Of a DNA stretch of 5,530 bases, positions 1-4,591 are shown piece after piece. The stretch is from an uncultured Flammeovirgaceae bacterium (GTDB taxonomy: Bacteria; Bacteroidota; Bacteroidia; Cytophagales; Cyclobacteriaceae): assembly GCA_946480685.1 (NCBI GenBank), contig CAMLLI010000347.1:1-5530 (forward strand), read 5' to 3'. Both the position numbers and the translations under genes were made by a program. The number at the start of each line of letters is the position of its first letter. The first letter of the stretch is position 1. The notes below the pieces were generated by a model. It did no database searches. It saw nothing but the letters and a program-made list of their open reading frames with translations, and was not told where the DNA came from.

Positions 1-1073
1 TGTATAGGGAAGTCGAACTTGATGCCATTCTTCAGCAACGGCTTGGCCCACTCGCCCATCGTTTCGCTACGCCATGGAGCCACGGCACCTTCGAATACCG
101 AAAGCGATTTATCAGGAATAACAAGGTCTTCATCTATACCCAGTATCTTACCAAAGCCTTCGCAGGTCTGGCAGGCACCATAAGGATTATTAAAGCTGAA
201 GAAGTTAACAGAAGGTTCTGTAAACGTCATGCCGTCTAACTCAAAGCGGTCAGAGAAATGCATTTTACTTTCACCTTCGGCATATACTATACAATCGCCT
301 TCGCCTTCGAAGAAAGCAGTCTGCACCGAGTCAGCTACGCGGAAGGTTGTATCTTCATCATCTGGATTTACACTGGCCCGATCAATCAGCACTTCAATGT
401 CACCTTCAACCTTGATTGACTTTTTCTTTTTCGCGCCCTCTGCCTCTGTGCCGATAAGTTCTTCAATGAATTTTACTTCACCGTTTACCAGTATCCTGGC
501 AAAGCCTTTACTCAACAGCAGGTTTAATTCGTCGGCAAGCTTGCGTCCTTTTTTTATATGCAGCGGAGAAGCGATCATGATGCGTGTTCCTGCCGGAAGT
601 TTGTTGATAGCATCTACTACACTGGTAACCGTATCGCGTTTTACTTCTTTACCACTAACAGGCGAGTATGTTTTACCGATGCGTGCAAAAAGTAATTTGA
701 GATAATCGTAGATCTCGGTAGTAGTACCAACTGTTGAACGTGGATTTCGTGTATTAACCTTTTGCTCGATAGCAATAGCAGGCGAAACACCTTTGATATA
801 GTCTACTTCAGGTTTCTCCATGCGTCCGAGAAACTGTCGCGCATACGAACTGAGACTTTCCACATACATGCGTTGGCCTTCAGCAAAAAGTGTATCGAAT
901 GCGAGCGATGATTTTCCTGATCCTGAAAGTCCGGTAATTACCACAAGCTTGTTGCGCGGAATAGCAACGCTCAGATTCTTGAGGTTGTTAACACGTGCTC
1001 GCTTGATGATGATATACTCTTTGGGATTCAGTTCGTCTAAATATGTATCCTTGATGGTTAATGCCTGACTCAC
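1..1073 (-). CDS. uvrA: UvrA, excinuclease ABC subunit A (N-terminal part, cut by left window edge)
   Basis: UvrA is the ATPase that finds DNA lesions and loads UvrB in nucleotide excision repair, acting in the cytoplasm on DNA. The visible 357 codons are roughly the first 38% of a protein normally about 940 residues long. The reading shows Walker [10 protein letters not shown] at residues 48-56, then [20 protein letters not shown], the IAIEQK Q-loop segment near 101-106, and [16 protein letters not shown] near 110-124. Later comes [18 protein letters not shown] with Cys301 and Cys304. The second ATPase half lies outside the window. The start is GTG at 1073: an in-frame stop lies just upstream at 1092-1094, AAGGAG sits 6 nt upstream (1080-1085), and no in-frame ATG occurs before residue 69. 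The first CxxC of the zinc module next to the signature domain is missing; FELDGMTF (277-284) stands in its place. The identification is secure. Confidence 0.97.
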   Translation of the reverse strand, partial: MSQALTIKDTYLDELNPKEYIIIKRARVNNLKNLSVAIPRNKLVVITGLSGSGKSSLAFDTLFAEGQRMYVESLSSYARQFLGRMEKPEVDYIKGVSPAIAIEQKVNTRNPRSTVGTTTEIYDYLKLLFARIGKTYSPVSGKEVKRDTVTSVVDAINKLPAGTRIMIASPLHIKKGRKLADELNLLLSKGFARILVNGEVKFIEELIGTEAEGAKKKKSIKVEGDIEVLIDRASVNPDDEDTTFRVADSVQTAFFEGEGDCIVYAEGESKMHFSDRFELDGMTFTEPSVNFFSFNNPYGACQTCEGFGKILGIDEDLVIPDKSLSVFEGAVAPWRSETMGEWAKPLLKNGIKFDFPI

Positions 1074-1079
1074 GGGGTG

Positions 1080-1085
1080 CTCCTT
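1080..1085 (-). promoter_or_regulatory. Shine-Dalgarno for uvrA
   Basis: The minus strand reads AAGGAG 6 nt before the GTG start of uvrA. It is the clearest ribosome binding site in the window and decides the non-ATG start. Most other genes here lack such a site, as is common in Bacteroidota. Confidence 0.8.
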
Positions 1086-1100
1086 TTTATTTTACGAATT

Positions 1101-1108
1101 CAAAGTAA
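1101..1108 (-). promoter_or_regulatory. Possible uvrA promoter -7 box (imperfect TAnnTTTG)
   Basis: The minus strand reads TTACTTTG, one mismatch from the Bacteroidota -7 consensus TAnnTTTG, about 28 nt upstream of the uvrA GTG and downstream of the preceding gene's terminator. No convincing -33 TTG at the usual 17-23 nt spacing was seen, so the call is weak. It rests mainly on the need for a promoter between the terminator and uvrA. Confidence 0.25.
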
Positions 1109-1161
1109 ACAATCTTTCTTCTTTAAAAAATCTTTCCGGCCATGCGTGATAGCACAGTAGT

Positions 1162-1196
1162 AAAAAAAGAAAAACACCATCGTGAAGGATGGTGTT
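1162..1196 (-). terminator. Intrinsic terminator of the Asp/Gly-tail gene
   Basis: On the minus strand a perfect 9-bp stem AACACCATC / GATGGTGTT (1173-1181 with 1188-1196) encloses a 6-nt loop. It runs straight into a T-tract broken by one C (complement of 1162-1172). It lies about 30 nt past the TAA of the 1225-1611 gene and before uvrA, so the two genes are probably separate transcripts. Orientation is clear because only the minus-strand side has a T-tract immediately after the stem. Confidence 0.88.
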
Positions 1197-1224
1197 CATC
1201 AGTATAGAATTTTTTTTTAATCGA

Positions 1225-1611
1225 TTAACTATCGAAGTCAGGATCATAGCTGGCTTCACGACCACTCTTGCCGCCTTCATCGTCATAGTCGTCTCCGCCA
1301 CCACTTCCGTAATCATCGCTACCACCGGATGAATCGAAGTCGTCATCACCGCCTGTATTATCGAACTCATCTTTATTAGGAGTTGAGTCGAGGTCGTACT
1401 CGCCTTCGCTGTTTTTAGTAACAGGTACTTTTACGAGATACGTTGCATCTTCTGTTTCGAGCGGGAAAACAAAGATGGGCTCTTTTTTAGCATTGGTGAT
1501 TCTGGTAATGCTGCTCTCATAACCATTCGGATATTGATCCTGCACCAATTCTTTTAAATCTTCTGAAAGATTTTCGAGACTCTTTATAACTTTTTTCTTG
1601 CTTGCGGCCAT
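1225..1611 (-). CDS. Small conserved-looking protein with Asp/Gly-rich acidic tail, function unknown
   Basis: This encodes 128 residues of unknown function. Three zones are visible. A basic start (KKK at 5-7) leads into a charged, probably helical stretch (8-26). A short compact core (about 27-64) contains QYPNGYES and PLETEDATYLVKVPV. A low-complexity tail from about 76 is dominated by Asp, Gly and Ser (GGDDDFDSSGGSDDYGSGGG at 87-106) and ends PDFDS. There is no signal peptide or membrane segment, so it should be cytoplasmic. The core resembles small uncharacterised Bacteroidota proteins that I recall only loosely; no domain name is claimed. The acidic tail suggests a disordered region that could bind basic proteins or cations, which is inference. 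The ATG start lacks a clear Shine-Dalgarno. The gene is monocistronic: it has its own terminator (1162-1196) and is divergent from the sigma factor. Confidence 0.82.
   Translation of the reverse strand: MAASKKKVIKSLENLSEDLKELVQDQYPNGYESSITRITNAKKEPIFVFPLETEDATYLVKVPVTKNSEGEYDLDSTPNKDEFDNTGGDDDFDSSGGSDDYGSGGGDDYDDEGGKSGREASYDPDFDS
1270..1353 (-). repeat. Low-complexity Asp/Gly/Ser coding repeat
   Basis: This stretch of the 128-residue protein (residues 87-114) is built from irregular GGxDDY/F-like units: GGDDDFDSS, GGSDDYGS, GGGDDYDDE. It is degenerate rather than an exact tandem array, and codon use varies among units, so it is better read as a selected low-complexity tail than as a recent slippage product. 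Confidence 0.55.
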
Positions 1612-1639
1612 ACTCGGGGTAACACAATTTTTCTGCGGG

Positions 1640-1670
1640 CAAATAGCTAAAGAAATTATGTGAGAGGCAA
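1640..1670 (-). promoter_or_regulatory. Possible promoter of the Asp/Gly-tail gene
   Basis: On the minus strand TTG (1668-1670) is followed after 18 nt by TAGCTATTTG (1640-1649), a stretched version of the Bacteroidota -7 element TAnnTTTG. The box ends 28 nt before the ATG at 1611. It is plausible by position, but the -7 element is imperfect. Confidence 0.3.
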
Positions 1671-1671
1671 G

Positions 1672-1685
1672 AATTTTTAAAAATT
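1672..1685. other. AT-only palindrome in the divergent intergenic region
   Basis: AATTTTTAAAAATT is a perfect 14-bp palindrome inside a longer A/T run, between the divergent small-protein gene and the sigma factor gene. It could be a bent or easily melted upstream element serving either promoter, but an all-AT palindrome can also arise by chance in this composition. No clear plus-strand promoter for the sigma gene was found in 1612-1787. Confidence 0.3.
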
Positions 1686-1787
1686 TTTTTGCGCTGATCC
1701 GGAAACTTTCTATCTTTTCAAACCAATTCTTGAAATAAACCCCTACAATATCGAATAGAGCTCTACGTTACCTAAATGTGAGACAGA

Positions 1788-2438
1788 ATGATTGACAGCA
1801 GATTCAGCGACAGCCAACTCGTGTCGCTCTATCAAAACGGTAACGAAGAAGCTTTCGAAACGCTCCTGCACCGACATAAGTCTAAAATTTACACAGCCAT
1901 TTACCTTATCGTGAAAGATCGGTATACAGCTGAAGACTTGCTCCAGGAAACTTTTGTAAAAGCCATAAATACCATTCGTGGCGGACGGTATAATGAAGAA
2001 GGAAAATTCCTTCCATGGATCAGTCGCATTGCTCATAATCTTGCTATTGATCACTTCCGAAAAGACAAGCGCTATCCGGAAGTGGTACTGGAAGATGGCA
2101 GCCGTGTGTTTAACTCGTTAGAGTTTGCAGAAGAGTCTATGGAAGACAAGCAGGTGTTTCGCGATACGCGATCCAAACTGCGTGACTATATAAAGGAATT
2201 GCCGGCAGAGCAAAAACAAGTGCTCATTATGAGACACTATTTGCAAATGAGCTTTCAGGAGATCGCCGATCGCACCGGAGTAAGTATCAATACTGCTCTG
2301 GGAAGAATGCGATATGCGCTGATAAACCTGCGTAAGAAGATGATCAAATACAGAGCCTATGATAAAAACTTTTACGCAAACGGACTTGATCAGGTATTTA
2401 TACCAAGAGACTACGGAGGAGGAGAGCAGGGAGATTGA
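1788..2438 (+). CDS. ECF-type sigma-70 family RNA polymerase sigma factor
   Basis: This alternative sigma factor directs RNA polymerase to a limited set of promoters. Region 2 spans about 24-92 with YTAEDLLQETFVKAI, then GKFLPWISRIAHNLAIDHFR. Region 4 spans about 134-184 with ELPAEQKQVLIMRHY, the helix-turn-helix FQEIADRTGVSINTALGRMR, and NLRKK. The ATG at 1788 is the only sensible start: an in-frame TGA lies at 1779-1781. There is no strong Shine-Dalgarno. Residues about 185-216 form a tail unlike any sigma region; it runs 80 nt into the next gene. If one extra A were present in the AAA at 2346-2348, the protein would end KMIKIQSL at 191 residues with tandem TGA TAA stops (2360-2365 in present coordinates), closer to the usual ECF length. 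The sigma identity is secure; the true C-terminus is not. Regulon and signal are unknown. Confidence 0.93.
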   Translation: MIDSRFSDSQLVSLYQNGNEEAFETLLHRHKSKIYTAIYLIVKDRYTAEDLLQETFVKAINTIRGGRYNEEGKFLPWISRIAHNLAIDHFRKDKRYPEVVLEDGSRVFNSLEFAEESMEDKQVFRDTRSKLRDYIKELPAEQKQVLIMRHYLQMSFQEIADRTGVSINTALGRMRYALINLRKKMIKYRAYDKNFYANGLDQVFIPRDYGGGEQGD

Positions 2439-2595
2439 CAGAGCCTTGCTTTGTGACGGAGAGTTAAAGGCACTCTATAATGAGCTGTGCGACATGGTTG
2501 GAGCCATGGACGATGCACAGCTTCAGCCTGCAGCATCAACCGTGATGAGTATACTTAGCTACTCACGGCACCTGCAGGAAAAGAGAACGCATTAA
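2359..2595 (+). CDS. Small sigma-factor partner, possible soluble anti-sigma domain
   Basis: This encodes 78 residues, beginning TQTDLIRYLYQETTEEES and continuing with a second helix-rich segment (REIDRALLCDGELKALYNEL) and a short Ser-rich C-terminus. The pattern (a leading 'LIRYLY.ET..EE', then a helix around a 'D.EL...Y..L' motif) resembles the cytoplasmic N-terminal domain of Bacteroidota anti-sigma factors. It has no transmembrane helix and no His/Cys zinc-binding motif, so it would be a free cytoplasmic protein. The anti-sigma role is inferred from shape and position. Its ATG lies inside the end of the sigma gene in the +1 frame, with no Shine-Dalgarno upstream, which suggests translational coupling. 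The family-like reading from the first residues supports this start despite the 80-nt overlap. Confidence 0.8.
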   Translation: MIKTFTQTDLIRYLYQETTEEESREIDRALLCDGELKALYNELCDMVGAMDDAQLQPAASTVMSILSYSRHLQEKRTH

Positions 2596-2599
2596 CGCT

Positions 2600-3190
2600 T
2601 TACAACTCCTGTATCTGAATTAAACGCCAGCGAACTTTTACCCCTCCGCCATCGTGGATCTGGAGGGAAATTTTGCCGGTGATGCCACCTATTTTTTCAT
2701 CGGTCAGGGAAATCATCTGCTGACCGTTGAGAAATGTGGTAACGTCTTTTCCGTTCACGCGAACCACCAGACGATTCCAGTCGCCTTCTTTCAGATATTT
2801 TTCTTTTTCAGGTTCAGGTTTAATTAACCAGCCGCGTCCATACGACTCATAAATTCCTCCGGTATGTTTGCCTGCCGGTGCTACTTCAGCTTGCCATCCG
2901 CTGATCTTTGTTCCTTCAATAGAGGAATGAAAAAATACACCACTGTTGCCGTTAGACTCTTGCTTGAACTCAACCGTTAATTCAAAATCCTTATAAGATT
3001 TATCGGATACGAGATAACCATATTGTTTGTCTGGTCCGCTCTCACATACCAACTCACCTTTATCTACATACCATTTTTCTGTACCGTGTACTTTCCAGCC
3101 GGTGAGATCTTTACCGTTAAATAAACTAACGGACTGGCCCAGCGCAGGAATTGAACAAGCAAGAAGAAGAAACAGTATGCAGTTTTTCAT
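2600..3190 (-). CDS. Secreted DUF1080 / 3-keto-disaccharide hydrolase family protein
   Basis: This is a 196-residue exported protein of the PF06439 family, a concanavalin/LamG-like beta-sandwich found in carbohydrate-active and related secreted proteins of Bacteroidota and Planctomycetes; some members hydrolyse 3-keto-glycosides. The signal peptide spans residues 1-18 with likely cleavage at ALG-Q. Cys12 in LLAC could be read as a weak lipobox, so a lipoprotein is the alternative. Family motifs are SLFNGKDLTGWK (22-33), then GELVCESG, YLVSDKSYKDFELTVEFK (59-76), NSGVFFHS (82-89), GWQAEV (98-103), GGIYE (111-115), EGDWNRLVVRVNG (135-147) and LQIHDGGGVKVRWRLIQI near the end. The single domain fills the whole protein, so it looks complete. 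It starts 25 nt after the gldD stop, which suggests co-transcription. Its substrate cannot be told from the sequence. Confidence 0.9.
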   Translation of the reverse strand: MKNCILFLLLACSIPALGQSVSLFNGKDLTGWKVHGTEKWYVDKGELVCESGPDKQYGYLVSDKSYKDFELTVEFKQESNGNSGVFFHSSIEGTKISGWQAEVAPAGKHTGGIYESYGRGWLIKPEPEKEKYLKEGDWNRLVVRVNGKDVTTFLNGQQMISLTDEKIGGITGKISLQIHDGGGVKVRWRLIQIQEL

Positions 3191-3215
3191 AATGGCTGTT
3201 GAGTTATAGTATACT

Positions 3216-3920
3216 TTATTTACTCTTCCACTCCAGTGTATTGATCATGTGCATGATATCTTTTTTCATATACTCAATAGCCGGAGCCAGCGAATCGTTG
3301 GCCACCTGTGTATTGAAATATAGCGCACCACGAAGAAAATTTTTAGATGAGTCTGTTACCGTAAATTGAAACTGACTCGGTACTTCACCTTCCAGCTCGG
3401 CTATAACCGCAGTCTTACCACTGGGAGTTTTGGTAATTACTTCGTTAATGGCGTACGCTTTGATCTGGTGCTTGGCTGTTAATGTATAGGAGTCGTCCAG
3501 AAATTCTTTCAGTAATTTACCGTTGTTGTTAATGCTCTTATAGGTAACATGCACGTTCGCTTTTATCTGTGGGTAGTAAATTTCTATCCAGAAACGTTCG
3601 CGTATACTGGAGGTATCCGGAAGGAGCGTTGCGTGTTTTGAATACTCAAATGTATAGGGTAACGTATCGGGCAATGCCTGGTAAGCAGGTTCCGGTAATT
3701 CGAGCCGATTATAGCCCAATGGCTTCGGCAAGTAATCGCGTGTGCAGGATGTTGCAGTCAGAAGAATGACAGTCAATAAAATATAGCTTGCTTTACTTGT
3801 GAAAGTAAATGCAGGTAACGTACACCATTTACCTTGTGCATTTTTACCGTTCCCTATATCTTCAATTTTCAGTATATCAATTCCGTATGCTGTTCCTGGT
3901 GTCTTCCGCTTATCAATCAT
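3216..3920 (-). CDS. gldD: GldD, gliding motility lipoprotein (with unusual N-terminal extension)
   Basis: GldD is a membrane lipoprotein required for gliding in Flavobacterium johnsoniae and associated with the gliding/type IX secretion machinery. The recognisable mature part starts at Cys59 ([20 protein letters not shown]). It continues with [15 protein letters not shown] (83-97), [18 protein letters not shown] (111-128) and the diagnostic [20 protein letters not shown] (189-208), DSLAPAIEY and HMINTLEWK near the end. The lipoprotein signal is [16 protein letters not shown] (44-59). The only in-frame ATG is at 3920, which places 43 residues before the hydrophobic stretch; this is abnormal, since lipoprotein signals normally start a few residues before it. 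No ATG or GTG lies closer; a TTG at residue 49 would leave no basic n-region. The true start is therefore uncertain. The gene follows ssb by 31 nt, with no gldE between. Confidence 0.93.
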   Translation of the reverse strand: MIDKRKTPGTAYGIDILKIEDIGNGKNAQGKWCTLPAFTFTSKASYILLTVILLTATSCTRDYLPKPLGYNRLELPEPAYQALPDTLPYTFEYSKHATLLPDTSSIRERFWIEIYYPQIKANVHVTYKSINNNGKLLKEFLDDSYTLTAKHQIKAYAINEVITKTPSGKTAVIAELEGEVPSQFQFTVTDSSKNFLRGALYFNTQVANDSLAPAIEYMKKDIMHMINTLEWKSK

Positions 3921-3951
3921 TACCCGATGTTAAAATCTAAATCAATTCAAA

Positions 3952-4395
3952 TTAAAAAGGAAGATCATCTGTGCTGTTATCTACCGGAGCGCTGCGCATG
4001 CTGTCAGAAGAACTTCTGTCTGGTGACGAAGCGTACTCCTGGTTCATACCCCCACCGCCACTTGTCTTCGGTGTAAGCATGGTCATGTTGTCGCCTACAA
4101 TTTCAGTTGTATAGCGGGTAACGCCATCTTTCTCCCATGAACGTGTACGAAGTTTACCTTCGATAAAAACCATATCACCTTTGCGCAGATATTTTTGTGC
4201 GATCTCAGCAAGCCCGCGCCACAGCACAATGTTGTGCCACTCTGTTACTTCTTTCTTCTCGCCTGTAGTTCTGTCTTTGTAGCTTTCGGATGTAGCGATG
4301 CTGAAGTTGGCAACAACTGCACCGTTATCAAGATTTCTTACTTCCGGATCTTTGCCGAGACGGCCCACGAGGATTACTTTGTTTACACCTGACAT
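3952..4395 (-). CDS. ssb: SSB, single-stranded DNA-binding protein
   Basis: This protein coats single-stranded DNA in replication, recombination and repair, and recruits partner enzymes through its C-terminal tip. The 147 residues are a typical bacterial length. The OB-fold covers about 1-108, opening [20 protein letters not shown], with ATSESYKD (34-41), [20 protein letters not shown] (51-70), [20 protein letters not shown] (72-91) and [13 protein letters not shown] (95-107). Trp53 and Trp87 are the expected DNA-stacking aromatic positions. A flexible Gly/Ser/Asn linker (about 112-142) leads to the acidic tip DDLPF at 143-147, the conserved interaction motif. There is no visible Shine-Dalgarno before the ATG; the upstream leader is AT-rich. 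The gene lies between mutY and gldD on the same strand, a common Bacteroidota arrangement apart from the missing gldE. Confidence 0.98.
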   Translation of the reverse strand: MSGVNKVILVGRLGKDPEVRNLDNGAVVANFSIATSESYKDRTTGEKKEVTEWHNIVLWRGLAEIAQKYLRKGDMVFIEGKLRTRSWEKDGVTRYTTEIVGDNMTMLTPKTSGGGGMNQEYASSPDRSSSDSMRSAPVDNSTDDLPF

Positions 4396-4427
4396 ATAGT
4401 TATTATTTAATTTTTTCTGCTGGTAAT

Positions 4428-4452
4428 TGACGGCTCTTTAGTATAACCGTCA
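4428..4452. promoter_or_regulatory. Inverted repeat in the ssb leader
   Basis: TGACGG (4428-4433) and CCGTCA (4447-4452) form a 6-bp dyad with a 13-nt spacer, ending 32 nt before the ssb ATG and downstream of the promoter-like box at 4499-4506. It would fall in the 5' untranslated leader of the ssb mRNA, as a hairpin or a protein-binding site. No T-tract follows on either strand, so it is not a normal terminator. Function is unknown. Confidence 0.4.
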
Positions 4453-4498
4453 GTCAGAAAAATAAATCTTCCGTAAACAGTCATCCACAAATTTTGCG

Positions 4499-4506
4499 CA
4501 AAGCTA
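4499..4506 (-). promoter_or_regulatory. Candidate ssb promoter -7 box TAnnTTTG
   Basis: The minus strand reads TAGCTTTG, an exact match to the Bacteroidota -7 consensus TAnnTTTG, about 103 nt upstream of the ssb ATG in the mutY-ssb gap. No clear -33 TTG stands at the right distance, so it is a half-match. If real, it gives ssb (and probably gldD and the DUF1080 gene) a start independent of mutY, with a leader of roughly 95 nt. The rest of the 4396-4591 gap is AT-rich with no ORF or clear terminator. Confidence 0.45.
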
Positions 4507-4591
4507 GAAATGTAAATTCCCGGAAGAATTAAATTCTGAATTTTAAGTTACCATTAAAAGACATTTAAACAAAAATGGAATATGCCGTGCT

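Noticed and set aside
229..705. Open frame of 158 codons on the plus strand
   Set aside because: It lies wholly antisense to uvrA, has Ser/Phe/Pro-rich composition typical of a complement of a coding strand, and has no recognisable motif.
1092..1370. Open frame of 92 codons on the minus strand overlapping the Asp/Gly-tail gene
   Set aside because: It is the shifted reading of the Asp/Gly codon run (giving Met/Thr/Val runs) and continues through the intrinsic terminator at 1162-1196.
1730..1749. TTGAAA and TACAAT upstream of the sigma gene, resembling E. coli -35 and -10 boxes
   Set aside because: They are only 8 nt apart, far too close for a sigma-70 promoter, and the host clade uses a different consensus.
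1743..2054. Open frame of 103 codons on the minus strand
   Set aside because: It is antisense to the sigma factor N-terminal half, whose region 2 motifs are unmistakable on the plus strand.
2340..2365. Programmed ribosomal frameshift at the end of the sigma gene
   Set aside because: The sequence around ATCAAATACAG has no slippery heptamer, and no clear stimulatory hairpin was seen; a plain one-base indel or a real overlap is simpler.
3834..4076. Open frame of 80 codons on the plus strand
   Set aside because: It is antisense to the ends of gldD and ssb; its Cys-rich look comes from complementing the ssb linker and tail codons.
4517..4541. Short inverted segments around TTCCCGGAA and AAATTCTGAATTT as a mutY terminator
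   Set aside because: Stems are 5-6 bp, AT-rich and not followed by a T-tract on the minus strand, so they do not make a convincing terminator.
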